This document shows positions 1 through 4,304 of a stretch of 6,765 bases of DNA, one piece after another. The notes below the pieces were generated by a model, which was given only the letters and a program-made list of their open reading frames with translations, was not told the DNA's origin and ran no database searches. The stretch spans positions 1 through 6,765 of the forward strand of contig CAYVAR010000039.1 of NCBI GenBank assembly GCA_964449675.1, given 5' to 3'. The translations under genes were made by a program, and so were the position numbers. Origin of the DNA: CAYVAR01 sp964449675. Lineage in GTDB: Bacteria; Patescibacteriota; Microgenomatia; UBA10105; UBA927. Each line of letters starts with the position of its first letter. The stretch's first letter is position 1.

Positions 1-110
1 TTTTGAGCGACGTGGCACCACCTGATCCCATTCCGAACTCAGAAGTGAAACGCGTCAGCGCCAACAATACCTGAGTCGCAAGGCTCCGGGAAGATAGGTC
101 AAGGCTGGGG
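1..110 (+). rRNA. rrf: 5S ribosomal RNA, 5' end cut by the window edge
   Basis: The stretch matches the 5S rRNA core: CACCTGATCCCAT, CCGAACTCAGAAGTGAAACG and CAGCGCC follow the same order and spacing as in E. coli 5S rRNA. The 3' strand of helix I is at about 101-110 (AAGGCTGGGG). Its partner would be CCCCAGCCTT, of which only the last bases can be in the window, so roughly the first 8 to 12 nt are missing. 23S and 16S genes probably lie to the left, but this cannot be seen. The exact 3' end is uncertain by a few bases. A T-run at 124-128 may help termination, but I see no clear terminator stem. The next gene is convergent. Confidence 0.93.
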
Positions 111-126
111 GACAGGGGAGCGGTTT

Positions 127-528
127 TTATTGGATAAAATCTTCCGATTTAAAATAGTGGATTTCGTCTTGGAATCGGTTGGGCCAGAAGTCGAGCTGTT
201 CCCCTGGTATATTTAAGAGTTTTCCGAATGCGATAATTTCTTCCCATGATACACTTTGTGGTGTTACAGAGAAGACTTTGTTTTTGAAAATGACGATGAG
301 TTCCTTGTCATTATAGAAATGCGCATAGTAGGACTGGTCGGATTTAAAATGTAGTTGGATATTTTTGATAGCATCTTGTAGTTGAGGTGCTTCAACCTCA
401 ATGCCATAGAGAGTCCAGTCCTTATTGGTGCTTTTCTTTTTCGCAAATACCTTATACGCCTCCGGATATGACGGATCGTCAAATCCTGCATCAACTAATA
501 TGCCGTGATAGATGTTTTGAGGATTCAT
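127..528 (-). CDS. unrecognised 133-residue protein
   Basis: I do not recognise this family. The product is a soluble, mixed-charge protein of 133 residues with no signal peptide or membrane segment. It opens MNPQNIYHGILVDAGF, has a stretch typical of beta strands in the middle (YYAHFYNDKELIVIFKNKVFSV) broken by charged turns, and ends in an acidic, aromatic-rich tail. A TTG codon directly precedes the ATG at 528; I chose the ATG because a TATAAT box lies 7 nt upstream, which suggests a leaderless mRNA starting at or near that ATG. There is no Shine-Dalgarno site. The gene is convergent with the 5S rRNA gene, its stop codon overlapping the T-run behind the rRNA. The reading frame is intact and the promoter is good, so I believe it is a gene, but no function can be given. 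Confidence 0.72.
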   Translation of the reverse strand: MNPQNIYHGILVDAGFDDPSYPEAYKVFAKKKSTNKDWTLYGIEVEAPQLQDAIKNIQLHFKSDQSYYAHFYNDKELIVIFKNKVFSVTPQSVSWEEIIAFGKLLNIPGEQLDFWPNRFQDEIHYFKSEDFIQ

Positions 529-535
529 CAATCGG

Positions 536-544
536 ATTATATCA
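536..544 (-). promoter_or_regulatory. extended -10 promoter of the 127-528 gene
   Basis: On the minus strand the sequence reads TGATATAAT followed by CCGATTG and the ATG at 528. TATAAT is a perfect -10 hexamer and the TG one base upstream makes it an extended -10, which fits the lack of a recognisable -35 box. The 7-nt gap to ATG predicts that transcription starts at the start codon. Confidence 0.6.
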
Positions 545-618
545 CTGTGATAAAATAGGAGTATGAATGATTTTTATTGCGAAGAAGCGATAAGTGGAAA
601 TCCTTCTATCAGAAAATT

Positions 619-864
619 TTACTTATACACTCCTTGTCGATGTTCGATCGTTTCGATCTGGATTTTTACATTGCCGACGATGACATAGATAATTCTATAG
701 GGCCACGCTCGTATGACATACCGATCTTTTAGTTTTCCTTCAAGTTTTTTGGCGCTGAATGGGTTGTTTTCGAGTTCGTGGAGTTTGCGGTCGATTTTTT
801 TGGCTTCGGACCTAGGAAGTTTTGAAAGTTGCTTGAGGGCAGTTTTGGTAAGTTCAATCTTCAT
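619..864 (-). CDS. RelE/ParE-superfamily toxin (probable mRNA interferase)
   Basis: The 81-residue product has the usual size and pattern of RelE/ParE toxins: an N-terminal strand (MKIELTKTALKQLSKLP), a helical pair with LPRSEAKKIDRKLHELENNPF, then KLEGKLKDRYVIRAWPYRII and a C-terminal IETIEHRQGVYK. The strand-turn R.R..PYRIIY and the final HR..VY are hallmarks of the superfamily. RelE members cleave mRNA in the ribosomal A site; ParE members poison gyrase. The arginines favour the RelE/YoeB side, but this is inference. A longer in-frame start at 1005 was rejected because the extension is only antitoxin sequence read in another frame. The ATG at 864 lies inside the end of the antitoxin gene (11-bp overlap) without its own Shine-Dalgarno site, so translation is probably coupled to the antitoxin. 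Confidence 0.88.
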   Translation of the reverse strand: MKIELTKTALKQLSKLPRSEAKKIDRKLHELENNPFSAKKLEGKLKDRYVIRAWPYRIIYVIVGNVKIQIETIEHRQGVYK

Positions 865-1144
865 GGAGGCGAAGTTTTTTCTCAACTTCCTCAAGTGAAT
901 ATACTCGGCCAGCCTTTCTATCTTTTTCTGCCTGACGGATATCAGCCATGAGTTTTTTGTTGGATAAAATATCGAGCGTTTCTTCCCAACTTTCAATATC
1001 TTCAACCGGCATGAGTACAGCCTGTGGTTTACCGTGGTGGGTAATTATAAAGCGCCGTAAGTATTTGCGCACCTCTTCCATCATGTCGTAGAGGTTGGTG
1101 CGTGCATCACTCACGGTGAGTGTGGAAGGGATTGATCGACTCAT
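854..1144 (-). CDS. Phd/YefM-family antitoxin
   Basis: The 96-residue product shows the Phd/YefM layout. The N-terminal DNA-binding and dimer part is about residues 5-60 (LTVSDARTNLYDMMEEV, then IITHHGKPQAVLMPVEDIESWEET), where the ITHHGKPQAVLM strand pair is the family signature. A helical, charged C-terminal part follows (MADIRQAEKDRKAGRVYSLEEVEKK) that normally wraps the toxin. It should neutralise the RelE/ParE toxin encoded directly downstream and, with it, repress their shared promoter. Antitoxin-first order and the 11-bp overlap are typical. The ATG at 1144 begins about 8 nt after the -10 box, so the mRNA is predicted to have almost no leader and there is no Shine-Dalgarno site. The start agrees with the family's usual N-terminus. 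Confidence 0.92.
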   Translation of the reverse strand: MSRSIPSTLTVSDARTNLYDMMEEVRKYLRRFIITHHGKPQAVLMPVEDIESWEETLDILSNKKLMADIRQAEKDRKAGRVYSLEEVEKKLRLHED

Positions 1145-1152
1145 ATGACTTT

Positions 1153-1181
1153 AGCGTACGCTTTTTCGTACGCTTTGTCAA
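1153..1181 (-). promoter_or_regulatory. promoter and twin-palindrome operator of the Phd/YefM-RelE module
   Basis: Reading the minus strand, a perfect -35 TTGACA (1181-1176) is followed by a 17-bp spacer and a -10 TACGCT (1158-1153). Inside it are two palindromic CGTACG cores (1155-1160 and 1167-1172) whose centres are 12 bp apart. The one over the -10 box extends to the perfect 10-mer AGCGTACGCT. The E. coli yefM-yoeB operator has the same geometry with TGTACA cores 12 bp apart, so binding by the antitoxin and the TA complex is the likely role. Confidence 0.8.
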
Positions 1182-1226
1182 GAATACGATTGATGATCCG
1201 CCGAAAGCGAAGGGCTTATTGGTGAC

Positions 1227-2042
1227 CTACTCGACCATATAGGTTGACTCTTCGTACAATCGTAGCTGTAAATTTTTTATAAACTCCAAAAAGAATTCTT
1301 GTTTCTTCTTTTCGTTTACATCTTTTTTTAACATCGCAATCGGGTAATTAGTTCCAAGCACCCGTCCATTGACAATATGACGAGTGATTCCTGCCGGTAG
1401 AACAATTCCTTTTTTAAGAAGTGAGTAAATTTCATGTGCTGCAAATGTGGGGAAGAACAGTGCGACATTTTTATCAGCATGTTTTTTGAAAAACTCCGCA
1501 AGCTGATCCCTTCCTTCTATCGATACTTCCCGGTCTCTTGCAATCAGAGATTCGTAAAGGCTTACGACTTTTTTCATCATGAGAACTTTTTGGAGTAGAT
1601 CGGAATCCCCGAGTACGCTTAATCCCTTTCCATTGTTAAAGATTATTGTCACCGTAGCAAGCGGATGACCCGTAAGTGTGAGTCCCAGACCTAGTTGAAA
1701 CGATTCTGTTTTTACGTGAGGAATTTGTTGTATACCTTTGATAAAGTCATTTCGATTTACCTTTGATACATGGACCCAGGATTTGATAAGGACTTGGGAA
1801 GAGTCGTTATAATCGACATATTGGACGACAGCGTGGGAACAATGTAATCGTCGTAGTGCAGAAAGCCGCGTCGTGCCGTCTAGCTGCATAAGTTTTCTAC
1901 CGACACCTGATGCAACGATCGGCGGGTCGCGCACAACTTTGGAAGAACGCATCCCTTCAACAAGTCGATCAAGACGTTTCGTATCGGGCTCTTCTTGCAG
2001 CTCGATTGTGGCAAGCGGGACGAGTCGAAGGTCCGGCTCCAT
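1227..2042 (-). CDS. ParB/Srx-fold protein, SbnI/SerK-like (possible free-serine kinase)
   Basis: From the ATG at 2042 the product has 271 residues. The N-terminal 75 or so have the ParB/sulfiredoxin pattern: VPLATIEL, a Glu pair (17-18), DRLVEGMRSSKVVRDPPIV, then the nucleotide-site motif LDGTTR (54-59) and VVQYVDY. The rest carries FPTFAAHEIYSLL and LPAGITRHIVNGRVLG, which I recall from SbnI-type proteins of similar length (about 250 residues) and not from chromosome-partition ParB. SbnI and archaeal SerK phosphorylate free L-serine to O-phosphoserine. The Glu and LDG.. Asp sit where those enzymes have catalytic residues, but DGTTR replaces the DGHHR of SerK, so activity is inferred. A GTG at 2060 is also possible. 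I prefer 2042 because a -10-like box ends 6 nt upstream and the family start fits. The gene stands alone. Confidence 0.7.
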   Translation of the reverse strand: MEPDLRLVPLATIELQEEPDTKRLDRLVEGMRSSKVVRDPPIVASGVGRKLMQLDGTTRLSALRRLHCSHAVVQYVDYNDSSQVLIKSWVHVSKVNRNDFIKGIQQIPHVKTESFQLGLGLTLTGHPLATVTIIFNNGKGLSVLGDSDLLQKVLMMKKVVSLYESLIARDREVSIEGRDQLAEFFKKHADKNVALFFPTFAAHEIYSLLKKGIVLPAGITRHIVNGRVLGTNYPIAMLKKDVNEKKKQEFFLEFIKNLQLRLYEESTYMVE

Positions 2043-2048
2043 GGCAGT

Positions 2049-2077
2049 ATAGTAAAGCACCGTTTCCTTAAAAACAA
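2049..2077 (-). promoter_or_regulatory. candidate promoter of the SbnI/SerK-like gene
   Basis: Minus strand: TTGTTT (2077-2072), 17-bp spacer, TACTAT (2054-2049), then 6 nt to the ATG at 2042. Both boxes deviate from consensus, so this is only moderately supported. It agrees with the spacing seen at the other leaderless starts in this window. If it is the promoter, the GTG at 2060 cannot be the start codon, since it lies within the promoter spacer. Confidence 0.45.
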
Positions 2078-2112
2078 GAAGTAGCTACGATAGACGGTTA
2101 CAAGAAATTATT

Positions 2113-2140
2113 TTTAACTATCCTATAGATATGGTATAGT
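2113..2140 (+). promoter_or_regulatory. candidate promoter for the hairpin leader and the membrane-protein pair
   Basis: TTTAAC (2113-2118), a 16-bp spacer and TATAGT (2135-2140) preceded by TG one base upstream (extended -10). Transcription would start near 2147. That gives a leader of about 190 nt containing the whole hairpin at 2183-2296 before the first gene at 2335. Confidence 0.5.
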
Positions 2141-2182
2141 AAGAGTGCTCTTGGTACCTTAAAATTACTGGATGGAAAAAAA

Positions 2183-2296
2183 CTCTTTTTAAATTAGTGA
2201 GCTGGAAGTTTGGGAATCATTGTGTAGCGATGTATCGATACATCGCTACAAGCATATGGTTTTCAGGTTTCTAGCTCACTGAATTTGGATGAAGAG
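2183..2296 (+). other. 52-base-pair RNA hairpin in the leader of the membrane-protein operon
   Basis: Every base of the 5' arm (2183-2234) can pair with the 3' arm (2239-2296), with only 1- to 2-nt bulges on the 3' side (2251-2252, 2255, 2283, 2290-2291) and no mismatches. The tip is a perfect 28-bp palindrome at 2223-2250 with a TCGA loop. The middle stem is AGTGAGCT (2196-2203) with AGCTCACT (2273-2280). About ten pairs are G-U. These would be C-A mismatches in the opposite strand, so the fold favours + strand RNA. There is no T-run after it, so it is not a simple terminator. It could be an RNase III substrate, a stability or regulatory leader, or the relic of a palindromic mobile element. 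I do not recognise it. Confidence 0.75.
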
Positions 2297-2334
2297 CTGG
2301 GATAATAGGATTCTAGACAGAAAGGAGTGGGAAG

Positions 2335-2553
2335 ATGATCAGGCCAATTGCCTTCACATTTGCTGTATTGTTTGTACTTGTCGCAATTGCGACATCATGC
2401 GTCAGCTTGGCTTTGGGGCAGGGGCCATACCTGGATTTCGGACTCCAGGGATGGCTTATATTTGTTGCCCTGAAAGCATTGGGGGTGACGTTGGTCTTCG
2501 CATGGCGATTCAGCTGGTTACACTTTCAAGTTCACAGAGGAGATAACCCATGA
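2335..2553 (+). CDS. small two-helix membrane protein, unrecognised
   Basis: The 72-residue product is mostly hydrophobic. One segment covers residues 4-28 (AFTFAVLFVLVAIATS...) and a second about 40-60 (WLIFVALKALGVTLVFAW), followed by a basic, polar tail (HFQVHRGDNP). No family motif is visible. The ATG is supported by AAAGGAG at 2321-2327, 7 nt upstream. An overlapping reading frame from 2289 lacks such a site and was rejected. The stop overlaps the start of the next gene as ATGA, so the two are translationally coupled and probably form a complex or act together. These two genes look richer in G and C than the genes around them and, unlike most first genes here, use a Shine-Dalgarno start. 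This may reflect a different origin. Confidence 0.7.
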   Translation: MIRPIAFTFAVLFVLVAIATSCVSLALGQGPYLDFGLQGWLIFVALKALGVTLVFAWRFSWLHFQVHRGDNP

Positions 2554-2912
2554 ATACCACCAACAACATTCAGAGAAGGGTATATGGTTGGCTCGCAGCG
2601 ATGTGGGTGCTGGTTATGGTAGCGCTCTACATTGTGGTGCCCGGGCCAAACAAGATTTACGCCGGAATCGGTATGGCCATAGGCCTTTCCCCGTTTTGGG
2701 CGCCGTGGGTGTGGAAGAGAATCTGGCCGAGGGAGTACCACGCCGTTGCTGTGATGGCGATACTGATGGTCGCGATCGGACTTCTGATACCGACTTTCAT
2801 TTCGCCATTTCAGTTTCTCTGGATCATAAAGGCAATCGGAGCCTTGGTTTCCATTGGGCTTATGTTTTTCGGTATCGTTCTATACCGAGATTGCTTTAGG
2901 CTACCCGTGTGA
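2550..2912 (+). CDS. four-helix integral membrane protein, unrecognised
   Basis: The 120-residue product has four clear hydrophobic segments: about 11-30 (VYGWLAAMWVLVMVALYIVV), 37-56 (IYAGIGMAIGLSPFWAPWVW), 63-84 (starting YHAVAVMAILMVAIGLL) and 89-112 (starting FLWIIKAIGALVSIGLMF), with a short tail YRDCFRLPV. The basic stretch KRIWPRE between helices 2 and 3 suggests that loop is cytoplasmic. I see no transporter or enzyme motif and cannot name a family. The start is set by GAGGAG at 2537-2542, 7 nt before the ATG, and the ATGA overlap with the upstream gene. A terminator follows at 2946-3017, so the pair is a complete two-gene operon. Function may relate to envelope or membrane maintenance, but that is a guess. 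Confidence 0.75.
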   Translation: MNTTNNIQRRVYGWLAAMWVLVMVALYIVVPGPNKIYAGIGMAIGLSPFWAPWVWKRIWPREYHAVAVMAILMVAIGLLIPTFISPFQFLWIIKAIGALVSIGLMFFGIVLYRDCFRLPV

Positions 2913-2945
2913 TCCTTATCCAAATTTACTCCCAATTACAATTAG

Positions 2946-3017
2946 AGAAGAGAAACTTATACCCGCGGTTTGCGCCGCAATCCATCCGGTATACGCCTCT
3001 CTTCTTGTCTTTTTTTC
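2946..3017 (+). terminator. rho-independent terminator of the membrane-protein operon
   Basis: Nested stem: AGAAGAGA (2946-2953) with TCTCTTCT (2998-3005), TATACC (2958-2963) with GGTATA (2988-2993), and GCGG (2965-2968) with CCGC (2975-2978). A T-rich tail at 3008-3018 includes a run of seven T. It lies 34 bp after the stop codon at 2912. Confidence 0.7.
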
Positions 3018-3031
3018 TTACGATAAGATGG

Positions 3032-3076
3032 ATTCCGGATTCCTTCGGAAAGACTCAGGATAAACAAGTCCGGACT
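3032..3076. repeat. imperfect palindromic intergenic repeat (TCCGGA type)
   Basis: ATTCCGGA at 3032-3039 faces TCCGGACT at 3069-3076, with an inner mini-hairpin TTCC-TTC-GGAA (3040-3050). The wording resembles the widespread palindromic intergenic repeats built on ATTCCGGA...TCCGGAAT and followed by GACA. Only one copy is in this window, so its repeated nature in the genome is inferred. Confidence 0.45.
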
Positions 3077-3120
3077 GACAAAGAAACGTAGGAGTAGGAG
3101 ATAAGTAAGAGAGGTGGGAT

Positions 3121-3162
3121 TAGAATGTAGAATTATGAATTTAGAATTAAGAATAAAGCAAT
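3121..3162. repeat. degenerate heptamer array (TAGAATT type)
   Basis: The stretch divides cleanly into 7-nt units: TAGAATG, TAGAATT, ATGAATT, TAGAATT, AAGAATA, AAGCAAT. Similar 7-nt phrasing (GTAGGAG TAGGAGA) is visible slightly upstream from about 3088. There is no gene. See the finding on heptamer and octamer arrays. Confidence 0.55.
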
Positions 3163-3185
3163 AATAAAAGAGTGAAGGAGCAATG

Positions 3186-3232
3186 TCCCTGCACATATCA
3201 ACAAAAGCGTTGATGAGGCGGGGATATTTTTT
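3186..3232 (+). terminator. rho-independent terminator, owner unclear
   Basis: TCCCTGC (3186-3192) pairs with GCGGGGA (3218-3224), with one G-U pair. ATCAAC (3197-3202) pairs with GTTGAT (3209-3214) further in. A TATTTTTT tail (3225-3232) follows at once. The nearest upstream gene already has its own terminator at 2946-3017, so this one may end a short non-coding transcript or act as a leader attenuator for what follows. Confidence 0.6.
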
Positions 3233-3356
3233 GGTCGCAAATTAACGAATGCGAGAAGAAACGAGCATGAGTTTAGATGCGGACCAAACCCCGCTACCTT
3301 CGCCCCTCCGACGCGAGGCCGTAGACCTCGGGAGGAGGTAAGAATGGTGTGGGGTT
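3230..3356 (+). ncRNA. candidate structured RNA domain, family unknown
   Basis: Two domains can be drawn. Domain 1: TTTGGTCGCA (3230-3239) pairs with TGC-G-GACCAAA (3278-3288) with a single bulged G. Inside it AAC/GTT, ATGC/GCAT and G/C stems are separated by two symmetrical GA/GA steps (3247-3248 with 3269-3270, and 3253-3254 with 3263-3264), closing on an AAGAAA loop. Domain 2: AACCCC (3287-3292) with GGGGTT (3351-3356), TACC with GGTA (3295-3298, 3337-3340), CCTCC with GGAGG, and CGAGG with CCTCG, the last two stacked. The A bases at 3287-3288 are shared, so the domains compete slightly. I checked for T-box, RNase P, tmRNA and SRP hallmarks and found none. Strand is assumed from the terminator in front. 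Confidence 0.4.
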
Positions 3357-3411
3357 AATGGGTATAACCCAAGAGGTGAGCGGTAAGGCATGGCGGAATT
3401 GTGACGGTTTG

Positions 3412-3447
3412 TTGACAACATGTATGATTATTGCTAATATTCATACA
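3412..3447 (+). promoter_or_regulatory. promoter with 27-bp palindromic operator of the ribbon-helix-helix TA module
   Basis: TTGACA (3412-3417, perfect), 17-bp spacer, TAATAT (3435-3440), then 7 nt to the ATG at 3448, predicting a leaderless mRNA. A near-perfect 27-bp palindrome occupies 3421-3447, with outer half-sites TGTATGA and TCATACA and inner ATT/AAT arms. It covers the spacer, the -10 box and the start point, so a bound antitoxin dimer would block RNA polymerase. Confidence 0.85.
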
Positions 3448-3687
3448 ATGGCTACCATCAACATCTCTCTTCCTACTCAGCTTAAAGCACAAGCGGATGC
3501 GCTGATTAATCAAGGGCACTATGCTTCTTTTAGCGACATTGTGCGCAGTGCATTGCGCTTGATTATCCGTACAAACCACTACGATCAGATGGTACAGGAA
3601 GCGGTCGAGGATCACCGACTGGGTAAAACGAAAGTTTTAAGGACGAAGAAAGATATCCATGAATATCTGCGTCAAGCAATGTCATGA
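3448..3687 (+). CDS. ribbon-helix-helix (ParD/RelB-like) antitoxin
   Basis: The 79-residue product opens with the ribbon-helix-helix pattern ATINISLPTQLKAQADALI, then GHYASFSDIVRSALRLII, which gives the beta strand and two helices (about residues 2-45) that bind the operator as a dimer. The C-terminal half (about 46-79) is polar and helical and should bind the toxin. It pairs with the YafQ-like toxin whose gene overlaps its end by ATGA (3684-3687). A longer frame from a GTG at 3349 exists, but residues before ATINIS do not fit the family and the promoter and operator at 3412-3447 would lie inside it, so the ATG at 3448 was chosen. The mRNA is probably leaderless. ParD-like and RelB-like labels are both possible because the families overlap. 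Confidence 0.88.
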   Translation: MATINISLPTQLKAQADALINQGHYASFSDIVRSALRLIIRTNHYDQMVQEAVEDHRLGKTKVLRTKKDIHEYLRQAMS

Positions 3688-3941
3688 ACCTTGTTCCTTC
3701 GCAGCGGTTTTATCGGGATCTTGGAAAGCTAGAAAAGAAGAATGAACGTCTCCAAAAAGCTATAGGAAAAACAATGGGTCTTTTGCAAGACAATCCCAAC
3801 CATCCTTCACTCCGGCTTCATAAGCTATCCGGTCAGTCGGTCTATTCGATCTCGGTAACGATGAGCATTCGCATGCTTATTGCGTTTCGTGGTGACGATA
3901 TACATCTTCTTCGCATCGGAACGCATGAGGATGTGTATTAA
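3684..3941 (+). CDS. YafQ-like RelE/ParE-superfamily toxin
   Basis: The 85-residue product matches the YafQ branch of the RelE superfamily: FYRDLGKLEKKNERLQKAIGKTMGLLQDNP near the N-terminus, then LRLHKLSGQSVYSISVTMSIRMLIAF and the C-terminal LLRIGTHEDVY. The HKLSG turn, the SIRMLI strand and the end motif GTH(E/D).VY are typical, and the histidine near the C-terminus corresponds to the catalytic-type His of YafQ. YafQ is a ribosome-dependent mRNA endonuclease, and that role is inferred here. Length is normal and the frame is intact. The start overlaps the antitoxin stop as ATGA, so expression is coupled and antitoxin-first. No individual Shine-Dalgarno site is evident. Confidence 0.88.
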   Translation: MNLVPSQRFYRDLGKLEKKNERLQKAIGKTMGLLQDNPNHPSLRLHKLSGQSVYSISVTMSIRMLIAFRGDDIHLLRIGTHEDVY

Positions 3942-3945
3942 TCTC

Positions 3946-3966
3946 GTGGGGAAAGGCTTTCCCTCG
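3946..3966 (+). terminator. weak terminator-like hairpin after the YafQ-like toxin
   Basis: GGGAAA (3949-3954) pairs with TTTCCC (3958-3963) around a GGC loop, just 7 bp after the toxin stop. The tail (TCGTTCTT) has few T residues, so termination would be weak. Read-through into the BrnT promoter region is possible. Confidence 0.35.
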
Positions 3967-3969
3967 TTC

Positions 3970-4011
3970 TTGACAACATAAAAAAGGTGTATGTATAATA
4001 CAGTATATACA
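3970..4011 (+). promoter_or_regulatory. promoter and imperfect palindrome of the BrnT/BrnA-type module
   Basis: TTGACA (3970-3975) and TATAAT (3994-3999) are both perfect hexamers, 18 bp apart, and the ATG at 4011 begins 11 nt after the -10 box, so the leader is only a few nt. Half-sites TGTATGTA (3988-3995) and TATATACA (4004-4011) form an imperfect inverted repeat around the start point, a likely autoregulatory site. The second half-site includes the A of the ATG. Confidence 0.8.
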
Positions 4012-4304
4012 TGAAGCGGAAGAGAGAAATCGTTGAATTTGATTGGGACTTTGGAAATAGAAATAAAAATATCAAACATGATGTTGCCGACTCGGAAGCA
4101 GAGGAAGTATTTTTTGACTCAAAAAAAGTTATAACAAAAGATTTGCTCCATTCTCAAGGAGAAAACCGATGTATTTTACTCGGAAAGACAAAAAGAGGGA
4201 GATTGCTTTATGTAGTATTTACGCAAAGAAAGAAGAAGGCCCGAATAATTTCTGCTCGAGATATAAACAAAAAGGAGGTGTCTTTGTATGAAAAAACCGT
4301 TTAA
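4011..4304 (+). CDS. brnT: BrnT-family toxin
   Basis: The 97-residue product follows the BrnT pattern closely: FDWDFGNRNKNIKHDV (BrnT: F.WD..K...N..KHGV), SEAEEVFFDSKKVITKD, HSQGENRCILLGKTKRGRLL, YVVFTQRKKKARIISARDINKKEV and a C-terminal YEK. BrnT toxins have a RelE-like fold and inhibit translation by RNA cleavage; the pair is usually autorepressed. The gene order, toxin first and antitoxin second, is the BrnT/BrnA order. The ATG at 4011 has no Shine-Dalgarno site and sits close behind the -10 box. The extra MKRKREIVE at the N-terminus is slightly longer than usual. The downstream gene overlaps by 17 bp in a different frame. Confidence 0.9.
   Translation: MKRKREIVEFDWDFGNRNKNIKHDVADSEAEEVFFDSKKVITKDLLHSQGENRCILLGKTKRGRLLYVVFTQRKKKARIISARDINKKEVSLYEKTV

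Noticed and set aside
865..1005. N-terminal extension of the RelE/ParE toxin to a start at 1005
   Set aside because: The extra 47 residues are the antitoxin gene read in another frame. The family N-terminus begins at the ATG at 864.
2289..2546. 85-residue reading frame overlapping the first membrane gene
   Set aside because: No ribosome site, Cys-rich composition without a pattern, and the overlapping frame at 2335 has a good Shine-Dalgarno site, membrane helices and an ATGA link to the next gene.
3170..3400. T-box leader
   Set aside because: GTTGATGAGG and AAGAGGTGAGCGG look faintly similar, but the conserved AAGGGTGG-ACCGCG box is absent and no aminoacyl-tRNA synthetase or amino-acid gene follows.
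3349..3447. GTG start of the ribbon-helix-helix antitoxin at 3349
   Set aside because: It would place the promoter and the 27-bp operator inside the gene, and the added residues do not fit the family.
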